A stretch of DNA of 64,000 nucleotides, from assembly GCF_002086485.1 (NCBI RefSeq), contig NZ_MVHF01000009.1, positions 1-64,000 on the forward strand, written 5' to 3'. Positions 38,814-49,221 of this stretch are shown here, one piece after another; position 1 is the stretch's first letter; each line of letters starts with the position of its first letter. Source of the stretch: Mycobacterium aquaticum. Lineage in GTDB: Bacteria > Actinomycetota > Actinomycetes > Mycobacteriales > Mycobacteriaceae. Position numbers and translations under genes: made by a program. The notes under the pieces were generated by a model. The model had not been told where the DNA came from, did no database searches, and saw only the letters and a program-made list of their open reading frames with translations.

Positions 38814-40511
38814 GGACCGCCCGATATACCGCAGCTCGTCGGCCGTCGCGACCATCGACACCACCGTCGCGGCCGAGCGGGTCCGCACCATCACCCGATC
38901 CGAATCGTCCTGTAGTTCCTCGAGCAGCACATCCGTTCCAGCGGGCAGTATCGTCGCAGGCTCCGTCGGTGCCACGACCACCATCGCGGTCACGCCACTG
39001 CGGACCCCCGATTCGACGACACCGTCGAACGCCTCGAGCGTGTAGTTGCGGTCCGCGCCGGCCTGTAGCGAGCCGCGGTTGAAATCGGTGACCCAGAGCA
39101 GCCGATTGTCATCGACATTCCCGACCATTTCCCGCCACTGACCGGAGCGGCTGGTGCGCACCAGGATTCGCGCGCCCAACGCCAGCGCCCGCAGTACCAC
39201 CTGCTGTGCCAGGTGCAATGAACCACGGATCTCGACGCGCCCGATCCGCGGCCCGAACAGGGGCAGCGCGACCGCGCGACCCGCTCGGTCGGCGCCTATC
39301 ACCTGACCACAGCCAGCGGCCGGGATGTCGAGACCGTCGAAGTCGGCGCTCGAGCCGCCGAAAATGCACTCGGTGATGTCCCGTTCTGGTCGGGGCATCG
39401 GCAGGCTCGACATCAGCGCAAGGAACTGCCGTCCCGGCAGTGCGCTCAACGCAGCGATACCGATGCGGGGAAGCGGTCCGAACGAGTCGAATCGCACGGT
39501 GCCGGTGATGCCTACTCGCTCGGGTGAGATGTTGCGCAGGGAGATCGCCACCGTGGTCGCATAGCTCGGCACGGTCCACAGTTCGCCGAGGGCCTGTGTC
39601 GTCAGCATGTCGCGGGACAGCCCGAAGCTGGTCATTCGGAAGTTGCCGTCGGAGCAGTGCTGCCAATCCTCGTGCAGATTCGCCAGATTCGCGCCACCGC
39701 ACAGTTGACCGACGGCCTGGCCGATCTCGGAAGCGGTGAGCACCCGGGCGCGTAGACCACATTCGGTCAGCCGATTCGCGACCCGGCGGGTGGCCACCGC
39801 CGCGGTGCGCAGAATCCCGGACTGACCGCCACCGCGCAGTCCGACCGCCTGCGGGCACCGGGTTGGATCGAACCTGACGACCACCCACACCGAGCGGTGT
39901 GCGATCGCGGGCAACGGTCCGAGCACGGCGTCGTAGACATGCGCGACCGGGGTGTGTCCCTGCGAACGCGAACCGTGGCTGATCACGTCGACCGAATCGA
40001 GTTCCACATCGAACTGCCGCAAACAGTCCACCGGGACACCCAGCCGCACCATTTCCCCGGAGACCGTGGACCCAGGCTCGAGGACCGTGAGATCTTCCGG
40101 GTTGTCCTCGATACCGATGACGGTGATGACGGTGCGCCCGTCCCATCGGAACCCGTACGCGACGTCGTCAGTGCCGGGATAGTCGAATGCCTCCGGGACG
40201 TCGACGTATGCCGACCGCCTGCCGCGGCCCCGGCGATACGCCCACCGGGCAGTCACCGCAGCCATCAACCCCGTACCGTGCCGGCGCACCGTCAACAACA
40301 ACATCACCGATATGCACATCCCGGCGCACGCCCACCAGGGCCACCCGGTCCAGAGATACACCGCGACGCCGAGCACCAGCACGACCTCGAGCAGGATCAG
40401 CTCGGCCAGCGGCAGGATGCGGTGCGGAAGGATCCGCGTTGACGTGGCAAAAGGGTTCGGCGGCACATGTTTTGACGCCTTCTGACGGGATGACGCGACG
40501 GTTGTGGCCAC
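38799..40511 (-). CDS. eccE: ESX conserved component EccE
   Basis: A 570-residue type VII secretion core protein. Two N-terminal transmembrane helices (about residues 28-65) are followed by the long mostly periplasmic EccE domain, with GFRWDGRTVITVIGIEDNP just after. EccE sits at the edge of the ESX membrane complex and contacts MycP. The GTG at 40511 is chosen for an AGGA about 10 bp upstream; a GTG at 40466 is the alternative. The frame stays open far upstream but that part is antisense to eccB. It is divergent from eccB with 99 bp between them. Confidence 0.85.
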   Translation of the reverse strand: MATTVASSRQKASKHVPPNPFATSTRILPHRILPLAELILLEVVLVLGVAVYLWTGWPWWACAGMCISVMLLLTVRRHGTGLMAAVTARWAYRRGRGRRSAYVDVPEAFDYPGTDDVAYGFRWDGRTVITVIGIEDNPEDLTVLEPGSTVSGEMVRLGVPVDCLRQFDVELDSVDVISHGSRSQGHTPVAHVYDAVLGPLPAIAHRSVWVVVRFDPTRCPQAVGLRGGGQSGILRTAAVATRRVANRLTECGLRARVLTASEIGQAVGQLCGGANLANLHEDWQHCSDGNFRMTSFGLSRDMLTTQALGELWTVPSYATTVAISLRNISPERVGITGTVRFDSFGPLPRIGIAALSALPGRQFLALMSSLPMPRPERDITECIFGGSSADFDGLDIPAAGCGQVIGADRAGRAVALPLFGPRIGRVEIRGSLHLAQQVVLRALALGARILVRTSRSGQWREMVGNVDDNRLLWVTDFNRGSLQAGADRNYTLEAFDGVVESGVRSGVTAMVVVAPTEPATILPAGTDVLLEELQDDSDRVMVRTRSAATVVSMVATADELRYIGRSLQTR

Positions 40512-40569
40512 AGTGACGAGTCCTGTCTTCAGGGTCGAGAAGCACCGTGAGAAGTAGGTGGGCCCAGTG

Positions 40570-40575
40570 TAAAGT
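40570..40575 (+). promoter_or_regulatory. Putative -10 of eccB
   Basis: TAAAGT fits the mycobacterial TANNNT -10 in the 99-bp eccE/eccB divergent region, 35 bp before the eccB GTG. GGGGGAA provides the ribosome binding site. No -35 is obvious. Confidence 0.4.
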
Positions 40576-40610
40576 CGGCTCCGGCCGCCGATCCGACGGG
40601 GGGAACGCGA

Positions 40611-42119
40611 GTGCCGGCGCAGATCACCACAAGAGCGCAGGTGAACGGGTACCGCTTTCTGTTGCGTCGGCTCGAGCATGCCCTGATCCGTGGTGACTCC
40701 CGGATGATCCACGACCCCATGCGGGGCCAAACCCGTTCCTTGCTGGTCGGTTTGGTTATCGCGATGATCATCGTCGGCGGGTGCGGTGTACTGGCGTTTT
40801 TCAAACCCTCTCCAGCCGTTGGCAACGCCCACATCCTGCTCAGTAAGACCAACGGCGCCATGTTCGTTCGCATCGGCGACCGCGCACATCCTGTGCTCAA
40901 TCTCGCGTCGGCGCGCCTGATCACCGCGAGCAGTGAGGCCCCCGTGGTGGTCGACGACAAAAAGCTGGCCGCCCTCGACCGTGGCCCGGTGGTGGGTATC
41001 GTCGGCGCCCCCTTGGCCATAGCACCGGGTGTCGATCCGGTGAACTCCAACTGGACAGTATGTGACACAACGGAATTCCCGTCGGCAATACAGGGCACGG
41101 GCAGTCGGGTGGTGCGCACGACGGTCATTGCCGGTCCGACCGCATTGAGCAGCGATACGCATGTGGCGGCCGCGCCGGAGGCCGCGCTGGTGCGTGCGGA
41201 CAACAAGCACTACCTGCTGTTCGACGGTGTGCGGGCGCCCATCGACGTCGCCGATCCGGTGCTGATGAACGCGCTGCACCTCACCACGGCCGAAGTTCGT
41301 GACGTATCCGAGGGACTGCTCAACGCATTTCCGTTGGTCGCACCCATCACTGCGATCACTGTGCCTGATGCGGGCGCACCGGCACCAGCACCCTTGCCGG
41401 ACACCGTGCGCGTCGGCTCGATCGTGAAAACTTCGGATACCTCAGGTGAACAGTTGTACGTCGTACTGACCGACGGCGTACAGCCCATCACCGCGGCGAC
41501 CGCCGACATAATCCGATACGGTGACCCGTCCGCGCGGCGCGAGCCCGAAAGCCTCTCCCCCGCAGTGCTTACCGGTGTGCCCAAGGTGCAGCGGCTCGCC
41601 GTCGACCATTACCCGACCGTTGTCCCGACGGTGGCCGGCGTGCGTGCTGATCCCGTGGTGTGCTTCACCTGGCGGCGCAGCACCACCGACACGACGGCGG
41701 CGACCCGGATGATCGTCGGCCGGAGGCTGCCGATTGCAGAGCAGGCCGCGACCGTGCCGATGGCCGGTGCGGACGGCAGTGGGCCTGCGCTGGACGCGGT
41801 GTACTTCAAGCCGGGCACCGGAGAGTACGTCCGTGCGGTGGGTATGCAGCCCGACGCCGAAGCCATGGGGCAACTGTTCTACATCGCCGATACCGGCCAG
41901 CGGTTTCACCTCAAGGACGCCGCCGCGGCTGCGGCACTCGGCGTGCACGGTTCGGACGGCCCTGACGGAGCACAGGGCCCCACACCGCAATTGGCACCGT
42001 GGTCGGTGATCTCATTGTTGCCCGCAGGCCCGGAACTGTCCCGCGACGCGGCGCTCATCGCTCACGACGGTATGCAGGCCGACGCGGCGGGCAGTGTGGT
42101 CGCAGTGCCGACGTCCTGA
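40611..42119 (+). CDS. eccB: ESX conserved component EccB
   Basis: A 502-residue core protein. The family N-terminus is clear (PAQITTRAQVNGYRFLLRRL, then ALIRGD and PMRGQTR), followed by a single transmembrane helix (about residues 43-64) and a large periplasmic domain with the repeat-like units known from EccB1 structures. Two cysteines (C148 region and C345 region) could form the conserved periplasmic disulfide. GTG start at 40611. Its stop faces that of a minus-strand eccD, 3 bp away, which separates it from eccC. Confidence 0.93.
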   Translation: MPAQITTRAQVNGYRFLLRRLEHALIRGDSRMIHDPMRGQTRSLLVGLVIAMIIVGGCGVLAFFKPSPAVGNAHILLSKTNGAMFVRIGDRAHPVLNLASARLITASSEAPVVVDDKKLAALDRGPVVGIVGAPLAIAPGVDPVNSNWTVCDTTEFPSAIQGTGSRVVRTTVIAGPTALSSDTHVAAAPEAALVRADNKHYLLFDGVRAPIDVADPVLMNALHLTTAEVRDVSEGLLNAFPLVAPITAITVPDAGAPAPAPLPDTVRVGSIVKTSDTSGEQLYVVLTDGVQPITAATADIIRYGDPSARREPESLSPAVLTGVPKVQRLAVDHYPTVVPTVAGVRADPVVCFTWRRSTTDTTAATRMIVGRRLPIAEQAATVPMAGADGSGPALDAVYFKPGTGEYVRAVGMQPDAEAMGQLFYIADTGQRFHLKDAAAAAALGVHGSDGPDGAQGPTPQLAPWSVISLLPAGPELSRDAALIAHDGMQADAAGSVVAVPTS

Positions 42120-42122
42120 GAC

Positions 42123-43613
42123 CTACAGCCGCAACGCCCGCACATACGAGTACAAACCCACGATCCAGAAGCACAACGGGAACACCAGCGCGATCGCCAG
42201 GTATTCCAGCAGTTCGACCCAGCGTCGCATGACCGGCGAGAACTCCAGATGTGGCGCGACGATCCCGCAGAGCACCGACAATGCCGCCAACAGCAGTGCA
42301 GTGAAGCCGGTTTGGACCACCCAGTCCGGCAGTTGTGCCGCGATCTTGGCGATCACCAGCACCGCGATGCCCAGGCCGGAGCCGATCAGCGTGGCGGACT
42401 GGACGAGATCATGGTGGCTGCGGCCGCGCAGGCACAATGCCGTTGCGACCGCCACCGCGAATACGGGCTCCTGCCACGAGAACCCGCCGGAGACATCCAG
42501 CGCCAGGTAGCACCCGAACGCGGCCGTCAGCCCGGCGCTGACCAGAATTCCGGTGAGATAGTCATTGGCGAGCCTGACCCGCTCGAGCAGATGTTCTTCC
42601 GTGGGAATTGCCTGTAGACCCACCGCCCCGACGCCCTCCACGGTGATGCCGCCATGGGTCTCGATGTCGTCCAGCGGTTCTCCCGCGGTCGGCACGCGCG
42701 GCAGCGGCAGCCTGGCCAGCAGAATGGTGACTCGCGGCGCGAGGTACAGCACCACTACCGCGACCGAGGCCACCGCGGCGCCGAGTACCCGCGCAGGCGG
42801 ATGCCACACGTTGACCACCACCGAAATGACACCACCCAATATGGCCAGGGCGATCACGAAGCTGTGAAACACATGGCCGGTACGGCAGATCTGCAGTACC
42901 AGTTGCGCGGCGAGGGCGATCACTGCGAACGCCATCGGAAGTGCCGGAACGGCAAAGCCATTTGGAACAATGCACAAAGATCCGATGAACAACAACGGAA
43001 TTGCGATGAGCGGCAGTGTGATCGACGGAAGGAGGGCACCCGTACGCCGTGACACCACACAGCCCGCTGCGGCGAACGTCAAACCCATGCCCAGCGTGGC
43101 CGCCGCCGCGCCGAGACCCAGGCCCAGCCGGGGCAGCAGGTAGGCCCAGAGCAGTGCCGCTACAACGGCAACACCGAACGCTGCCAACGGCGTTCGGTGC
43201 GAGCGCAGCCACCGCAATGCGGGCGGCGAGGACCCGTCGCGCTGGATGTCGTCGAACAACACGGGCACCGATACGTCCGAGGTGCTGCGAACGATCAGCA
43301 CATCGCCGTCGTAGACATCAGCCGACGTCAAGGAATGTTCGGGGTCGATCACCGCGCCGCCGAGAGGGGCGAGACTCCACCGGTCGGCGGTCACGTCGAA
43401 TCGCGTGTCACCCGGCCCGCGCGCCGCCAGCTCACCCGATGCGATATCCAGCAGATCGCTTATATAGCTGGCAATTTCGATGTCGCCGGGCAATCCCATG
43501 TCAAGACGCAAACCGCCGACCAGGACCGTCACCCGGAGCAGGCCCGAGTGCTCGGCACCGGGCGGAAACTCCAGATCCGCCGGCGGCAGCGGAAGCGGGG
43601 ACGGTGAGGTCAT
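42123..43613 (-). CDS. eccD: ESX membrane channel component EccD, first copy
   Basis: A 496-residue protein with an N-terminal ubiquitin-like domain (about 22-115, LLRVTVLVGGLRLDMGLPGD...YDGDVLIV) and 11 hydrophobic helices from about 140 to the end, the EccD fold. In solved ESX complexes two EccD copies per protomer line the membrane barrel. The ATG at 43613 starts the conserved protein; the longer frame is antisense to eccC. It stands alone on the minus strand between eccB and eccC. A second, divergent EccD is encoded at 47714-49219. Confidence 0.9.
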   Translation of the reverse strand: MTSPSPLPLPPADLEFPPGAEHSGLLRVTVLVGGLRLDMGLPGDIEIASYISDLLDIASGELAARGPGDTRFDVTADRWSLAPLGGAVIDPEHSLTSADVYDGDVLIVRSTSDVSVPVLFDDIQRDGSSPPALRWLRSHRTPLAAFGVAVVAALLWAYLLPRLGLGLGAAAATLGMGLTFAAAGCVVSRRTGALLPSITLPLIAIPLLFIGSLCIVPNGFAVPALPMAFAVIALAAQLVLQICRTGHVFHSFVIALAILGGVISVVVNVWHPPARVLGAAVASVAVVVLYLAPRVTILLARLPLPRVPTAGEPLDDIETHGGITVEGVGAVGLQAIPTEEHLLERVRLANDYLTGILVSAGLTAAFGCYLALDVSGGFSWQEPVFAVAVATALCLRGRSHHDLVQSATLIGSGLGIAVLVIAKIAAQLPDWVVQTGFTALLLAALSVLCGIVAPHLEFSPVMRRWVELLEYLAIALVFPLCFWIVGLYSYVRALRL

Positions 43614-43700
43614 CAGAGGCGACCCATTCTTCGCGCGGTCAGTATGGTGATGTCTGGAAACTAGCAGCTGCGGAATTTCACTTGGCAGCAGGGGACGTTG

Positions 43701-46700
43701 GTGGGGACACAGGGTTTCGTTCGGCGCGCACGCGTTGCGGCGCCGCGGATGCCGGGCGGCGAGGTCAATCTTCAGGCGCCGCCGGAGGTACCGCGCGTGA
43801 TTCCGGGCAACGTGCTGATGCGGCTGCTGCCCGTGGTCATGGTGATCGCGGTCGTCGGCATGATCGCGTTGATGTTCACCGTGGGCGGCCGCAGCATGGC
43901 CACCAACCCGATGATGATGATGTTCCCGATGATGATGGTGCTCTCCATGGTCGGGATGTTCATGGGTGGCGGCGGGCGGTCCGGCAAGGCCGCCGCAGAA
44001 CTCAACGAGGAGCGCAAGGACTACTTCCGATACCTGTCGAATCTGCGCGATGACGCCGACAGGACTGCCGACGAACAGCGCCGGGCGCTGGAATGGAGTC
44101 ATCCGGATCCCCGCTCGCTGCCGGATGTCGTCGGTACCAGGCGTATGTGGGAGCGGCGGCCGGTCGACAGCGACTTCTGCCATGTCCGGCTCGGCATCGG
44201 CACCCATCGGCTGGCCACCCGGCTTCTGGCACCCGAGACGGGACCGGCCGAGGACCTCGAGCCCGTGTCCACAGTGGCGCTGCGGCGCTTCGTCAGGACC
44301 CACTCGGTGGCACACGCCATGCCGACAGCGGTGTCGCTGCGGGCCTTCGCCGTCGTCGACTTCGACGGTGAGCCGGGACCCACGCGTCAGCTCGTCCGTT
44401 CGATGCTGTTGGAACTGGCCGCTTTCCACGGACCGGAACATGTGATGATCGCAGTGGTCACCGCCAATCCGGACGGTGACAACTGGCAGTGGATGAAGTG
44501 GTTGCCGCATACCCAGCACGCCACGGACACCGACGGCGTCGGCACGTCCAGGATGCTGTTCTCCTCGCTGCACGAGCTCGAGAGCGCCTTGGCTCCCGAA
44601 CTGGGTCAACGCGGCCGGTTCAGCCGCACCATGCCGCTCAACCAGGGCACCAAACATCTCGTGGTGGTGCTCGACGACGGCTACGTCGCAGGCGATGAGC
44701 GGCTCGCCACCGAGGCCGGCATGGAGAACGCCACCCTGCTCGATCTCAATGCCCCCGCCCAGCGGATCTCGGCCAAAGGAGCTTTGCATCTTGTGGTCGA
44801 GCCGGAGTGGATCGCAGCCCGCACGGCAGCCGACGTCGAACGGTTCGCGACCCCCGACCGGTTGAGCATCGCAGAAGCGGAGGCGTGTGCCCGCGGTATC
44901 GGCCGGTACCGTCCTGCCAACGCCGCTCACATCGTCAGCCTGGAATCGGAGAACCGCGCAACGGATCCGGGCCTGATGACGCTGCTCAACATTCCCGACG
45001 CGGCCGAGATCGTGCCGGAAGAGGTATGGCGGAAACGTTCACCGCGCGAACGCCTGCGGGTGCCGATCGGCTACACGCCGAACGGGCAGCCGCTGGAACT
45101 CGACATCAAGGAGTCCGCCGAGGGCGGCATGGGCCCGCACGGCTTGTGCATCGGCGCCACCGGCTCAGGAAAGTCAGAGTTCTTGCGCACCCTGGTGCTG
45201 GCGATGATCACGTCGCACTCACCGGAGGTGCTCAACCTCGTACTCGTCGACTTCAAAGGTGGCGCAACGTTTCTCGGTCTGGACGCGGCGCCGCACGTCG
45301 CGGCGGTCATCACCAACCTCGAGGACGAGCTGACCATGGTCGACCGCATGCAGGACGCGCTGGCCGGTGAGATGAACCGCCGCCAGGAACTACTGCGCGC
45401 AGCGGGCAACTTCCCGAACGTCACCGAGTACGAACGGGCCCGCGCCAACGGGGCCGACCTGGACCCGCTGCCTGCGCTGTTCATCGTGGTCGACGAGTTC
45501 TCCGAATTGCTGTCCCAGAAGCCCGACTTCGCGGAACTGTTCGTGATGATCGGACGGCTGGGCCGGTCCTTGCACATCCATCTGCTGCTGGCTTCGCAAC
45601 GCCTCGAGGAGGGCAAACTGCGGGGGCTGGATTCGCACCTCTCCTACCGCATCGGACTCAAGACGTTCTCGGCCGGTGAGTCCCGCAGTGTGCTCGGTGT
45701 ACCGGACGCCTACCACCTGCCCAGTGTGCCTGGCTCGGCGTTCCTCAAGTGTGACGCCGATGAACCGACACGCTTCAACACCTGTTACGTCTCAGGTCAA
45801 TACGTCAAACCGCGGGCAGCGCCGCACCGGCCGCGTGTGGGGAGGGGCCAACGCCCCAGACTGTTCACCGCGGCGCTGGTCGCCGCCGACCCTGAACCGC
45901 TGGTCGCCGAACCCGAGACCGTCGACGACGGCGAATACGGCGCGTCGGTCAAGACGACCCTGCTCGACGTGGTGGTCGGTCGGCTCGCCGGGCACGGCAG
46001 GCCTGCGCACGAAGTGTGGCTGCCCCCGCTGGACGACAGCCCGGCGATAAACGAACTGCTGCCCAGCGCCGACTGGAACTCGCCGCTGAATATCAACGGG
46101 CGCTTGAGCATGCCACTGGGCATCATCGACCGGCCCTACGATCAGCGCCGCGACGTGCTCACGGTCGACCTGTCCGGGGCCGAGGGCAATTTCGTGGTGG
46201 TGGGCGGGCCGCAATCCGGGAAGTCGACGACGCTGCGCACGCTGATCATGGCCGCGGCGGTGACCCACACTCCCGAGCAACTGCAGTTCTACTGCCTGGA
46301 TTTCGGTGGCGGCACGCTGGCCGGCCTGTCCCGGCTGCCGCACGTGGGCTCGGTCGCCGGGCGGCTGGACGCGGACCGGATCCGGCGCACCGTGGCTGAG
46401 ATGACCAGTCTGCTCCGCCGACGTGAAGCCCTGTTCCGTGCGGCGGGCATCGAATCGATGCGTGAATACCGCAGGCGCAAAGCGGCTTTGGCTGAGCTGC
46501 CGCCTGCCGACGCGGCCCGCGATCCGTTATCGACCGATCCGTTCGGCGACGTGGTCCTGGTGGTCGACGGCTGGAGTTCGATCCGCAGCGACTTCGAGTT
46601 CCTCGAACCACAACTGCAGTCGCTTGCGGTGCAGGGCCTCTCCTATGGCATCCACCTCGCGGTGTCGGCGACCCGGTGGATGGAGATCCGGCCGGCGGTC

Positions 46701-47717
46701 AAGGACATGCTCGGCACCCGTGTGGAGCTGCGCCTCGGCGATCCCGTCGACAGTGAAATGGGCCGCAAGATAGCCGAATTGGTGCCGATCGGGGTCCCGG
46801 GCCGCGGAGTGTCTCGAGACAAGCTGCATCTGCTCATCGGTCTGCCCCGACTGGACTCGAGCTCGACGGTCGATGATCTACCCGACGGTGTGGCCCGAGC
46901 TGCCGATGCGCTCGCCGCGCACTACGGTGACCGCTCGGCACCGCAGGTGCGGATGTTGCCGCACGACTTGGAGCGTGAGCCCGTGGTCCGGACCGCCGCA
47001 GATCGTGGTCTGCTCGGTCATGGCCGCGTCGCGATCGGTATCGACGAAGCCGAATTGGCACCCGTCGTCGTCGATTTCGACGTCCAGCCGCACTTCGTAG
47101 CACTCGCCGACGTGCAGTCCGGCAAGACCAACTTTCTGCGGACCGTCGCGCAAGGTGTGCTGGAGAACAGCTCGTCCGACCAGGCCAAGATCTACCTGGT
47201 CGATTACCGTCGATCGTTGCTCGGTGCCGTGGAGACCCAGCATCTCGCGGGCTATGCCACCTCCGCACAGTCTTGTGGTGAACTCATGATGAGCGTCGCC
47301 GAGACCTTGCAGCAGCGGCTGCCGCCGTCCGACATCACCCAGCAGCAGTTGCGCGACCGGTCGTGGTGGTCCGGTCCGGATCTTTACGTCCTGATCGATG
47401 ACTACGACCTCGTTGCGGTGAGCACCATGAATCATCCCCTGGCCCCTATCGCCGAATTCCTCACACAGGCACGGGATATCGGGCTGCGAGTGGTGGTGAC
47501 CAGGCGTAGCGGCGGAGCCGGGCGGGCCATCTTCGATCCGTTCCTGGGCAGGCTCAAAGATCTCTCCTGCAACGCACTGATCATGAGTGGTTCCCGTGAG
47601 GAGGGCACGTTGTTCGGTGGGGTCAAGGCCACCGACATGCCCCCCGGCCGCGGCTATCTGGTCTCGCGGACCATGCCGGGCGGCATCATTCAGCTGGTCC
47701 GGATGGCCGACCTGTGA
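43701..47717 (+). CDS. eccC: ESX motor ATPase EccC (fused EccCa-EccCb)
   Basis: A 1338-residue FtsK/SpoIIIE-type ATPase that powers secretion and recognises substrate C-termini. Two N-terminal transmembrane helices (about 40-95, Met-rich) precede three ATPase domains with Walker A motifs GATGSGKSE (485-493), GGPQSGKST (835-843) and VQSGKTN (1138-1144). The first domain has VDEFSE as Walker B; the others end VVDGWS and LIDDYD. Fusion into one chain is like EccC2, C3 and C5, unlike split EccC1. GTG at 43701 follows AGGGGA; a TTG one codon earlier is less likely. It overlaps the next eccD (GTGA). Confidence 0.96.
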   Translation: MGTQGFVRRARVAAPRMPGGEVNLQAPPEVPRVIPGNVLMRLLPVVMVIAVVGMIALMFTVGGRSMATNPMMMMFPMMMVLSMVGMFMGGGGRSGKAAAELNEERKDYFRYLSNLRDDADRTADEQRRALEWSHPDPRSLPDVVGTRRMWERRPVDSDFCHVRLGIGTHRLATRLLAPETGPAEDLEPVSTVALRRFVRTHSVAHAMPTAVSLRAFAVVDFDGEPGPTRQLVRSMLLELAAFHGPEHVMIAVVTANPDGDNWQWMKWLPHTQHATDTDGVGTSRMLFSSLHELESALAPELGQRGRFSRTMPLNQGTKHLVVVLDDGYVAGDERLATEAGMENATLLDLNAPAQRISAKGALHLVVEPEWIAARTAADVERFATPDRLSIAEAEACARGIGRYRPANAAHIVSLESENRATDPGLMTLLNIPDAAEIVPEEVWRKRSPRERLRVPIGYTPNGQPLELDIKESAEGGMGPHGLCIGATGSGKSEFLRTLVLAMITSHSPEVLNLVLVDFKGGATFLGLDAAPHVAAVITNLEDELTMVDRMQDALAGEMNRRQELLRAAGNFPNVTEYERARANGADLDPLPALFIVVDEFSELLSQKPDFAELFVMIGRLGRSLHIHLLLASQRLEEGKLRGLDSHLSYRIGLKTFSAGESRSVLGVPDAYHLPSVPGSAFLKCDADEPTRFNTCYVSGQYVKPRAAPHRPRVGRGQRPRLFTAALVAADPEPLVAEPETVDDGEYGASVKTTLLDVVVGRLAGHGRPAHEVWLPPLDDSPAINELLPSADWNSPLNINGRLSMPLGIIDRPYDQRRDVLTVDLSGAEGNFVVVGGPQSGKSTTLRTLIMAAAVTHTPEQLQFYCLDFGGGTLAGLSRLPHVGSVAGRLDADRIRRTVAEMTSLLRRREALFRAAGIESMREYRRRKAALAELPPADAARDPLSTDPFGDVVLVVDGWSSIRSDFEFLEPQLQSLAVQGLSYGIHLAVSATRWMEIRPAVKDMLGTRVELRLGDPVDSEMGRKIAELVPIGVPGRGVSRDKLHLLIGLPRLDSSSTVDDLPDGVARAADALAAHYGDRSAPQVRMLPHDLEREPVVRTAADRGLLGHGRVAIGIDEAELAPVVVDFDVQPHFVALADVQSGKTNFLRTVAQGVLENSSSDQAKIYLVDYRRSLLGAVETQHLAGYATSAQSCGELMMSVAETLQQRLPPSDITQQQLRDRSWWSGPDLYVLIDDYDLVAVSTMNHPLAPIAEFLTQARDIGLRVVVTRRSGGAGRAIFDPFLGRLKDLSCNALIMSGSREEGTLFGGVKATDMPPGRGYLVSRTMPGGIIQLVRMADL

Positions 47718-49219
47718 CCGTTCCGCGCAACCGGCCGACCGGTGTCGACGAGCTCACCCCGATCCGGACCGTTTCCCCGGTCCCCGAGCATCTCCGCATC
47801 GCGGTGTTGGGTGGATGCACTCAGCTCGACATCACCTTGCCTGCTGACGCCAGAATCGCCGACATCGCACCGTATCTGGCGGGGATCATAGCGCAGCGCG
47901 AACGCATCGACGACGAACCGGCCGCGCCCGGTCCCGAGCTGACGTCGCGCACCGTCCTGCACACCGCCGACGGGGCAGCGCTGCCCGCGGATGTGACCTT
48001 GCGTGACGCGGGTGTTCGGCACGGAGACATGCTGTATCTGACCGCACAGCGCACGTTGCATCCGCCGGCACTGTACGACGACGTGGTCGACGCCACGGCG
48101 CAACTGAATCGGGCCGCATCAGCAGCATGGGGACCGGCGTCTGCGGCCGTGATGGCGATGGTCGCGCTGTATGCCTGCGTCGGGATCCTGTTGTGGATGT
48201 CGGTCGACCCGAGGTTCGCCGAGAGGTACTCCGAAGTGGTCGGGTTCGATGTCGCGGGCGTGCTGGCCCTGGTGGCGGCCGCCACGGTGGCCCGGCGAAT
48301 CTACCGGTGGGACTGGGTCGCTTCGGGTTTCGGCTGGGCGGCAATGCTCATCGGCTTTGGTGCGCTGCGAATGATCTTCGCTGGTGTCGGCGGCTGGGGT
48401 GTCGCGGCGAGCTGTGCGGGCGTCGTGGCACTGAGCTACGGCAGCTACCGGTTGATCGGTACCGGACGTTGGGGATTCCTGGCCGGCGGAGGATTTGCGG
48501 CGGTGGCAGGCGCCGCATGGGCTTCACGTACCGCATGCGCCGTCCCGGACCGGCCACTCGGAGTGGCGGTGTGCCTGGGGGCCCTGGCGCTGGGTTTCGC
48601 CGTGCCCTGGCTCACGCGGGGCTGGAATCGATTCGTCTTGCGCCCCAAGGTCGATGGTGTCGCGCAGACCGACGAGTTCACCGACCCCTTCAACACCGAG
48701 CGCAACCGCAGCGAGCCGGACCGTGCGCTCGCCGACACGGTCCCCACCGCTGAGGAGGTGATGCGGCGCGGTCGTGATGCGGCCGCGGTGCGGTGCGGGC
48801 TCTACACCGCGGCGGGCGCATCCTTGGCGCTGGGTGTCGAAGTGCTGTCACGCGCGGCGACGGACTTGGTGTCCCTGACCTTCATGATGTTGTGCGGCAT
48901 CGTCTTTGCGTTGCGGCTCCGCGCCGCCCGCAGCGCCGCCGAGCGAACCGTACTGCTCACCTTCGGTGTGGTAGTTGTGTTGCGCGCAGTCACGGCGGCC
49001 ACCTTCGGATCGCTACCTGCCACGATCTTCGGGCTTGTCGCACTGGGGGCACTTCTCGTCGGCGGTGCGGTGATCGGTGTGCTCGCGACCACACCCGAAC
49101 CCACCCTGCGGCAGCGCTGGGAATTGTTGTCGGACTATGTCGGCTACGTCGCGGTTGCCGCCCTCATCCCGGTGGCGCTGGGCGTGGTGGGCATGTACGA
49201 CGCTGTGCTGGGTCGGTAG
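47714..49219 (+). CDS. eccD: ESX membrane channel component EccD, second copy
   Basis: A 501-residue EccD protein with a ubiquitin-like N-terminal domain (about 25-115, LRIAVLGGCTQLDITLPADARIADIAPYL) and about 11 transmembrane helices. It lies in the canonical position between eccC and mycP and overlaps eccC by 4 bp, so it is the likely ancestral copy of this locus. Its sequence differs widely from the minus-strand EccD; by eye they share the fold but little identity. It ends 2 bp before mycP. Confidence 0.9.
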   Translation: MTVPRNRPTGVDELTPIRTVSPVPEHLRIAVLGGCTQLDITLPADARIADIAPYLAGIIAQRERIDDEPAAPGPELTSRTVLHTADGAALPADVTLRDAGVRHGDMLYLTAQRTLHPPALYDDVVDATAQLNRAASAAWGPASAAVMAMVALYACVGILLWMSVDPRFAERYSEVVGFDVAGVLALVAAATVARRIYRWDWVASGFGWAAMLIGFGALRMIFAGVGGWGVAASCAGVVALSYGSYRLIGTGRWGFLAGGGFAAVAGAAWASRTACAVPDRPLGVAVCLGALALGFAVPWLTRGWNRFVLRPKVDGVAQTDEFTDPFNTERNRSEPDRALADTVPTAEEVMRRGRDAAAVRCGLYTAAGASLALGVEVLSRAATDLVSLTFMMLCGIVFALRLRAARSAAERTVLLTFGVVVVLRAVTAATFGSLPATIFGLVALGALLVGGAVIGVLATTPEPTLRQRWELLSDYVGYVAVAALIPVALGVVGMYDAVLGR

Positions 49220-49221
49220 CC

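Noticed and set aside
40512..41279. Upstream extension of eccE
   Set aside because: It is antisense to eccB and would place 250 non-family residues before the first EccE transmembrane helix.
43614..44930. Upstream extension of the minus-strand eccD
   Set aside because: It is antisense to eccC; the ubiquitin-like domain begins directly after the ATG at 43613.
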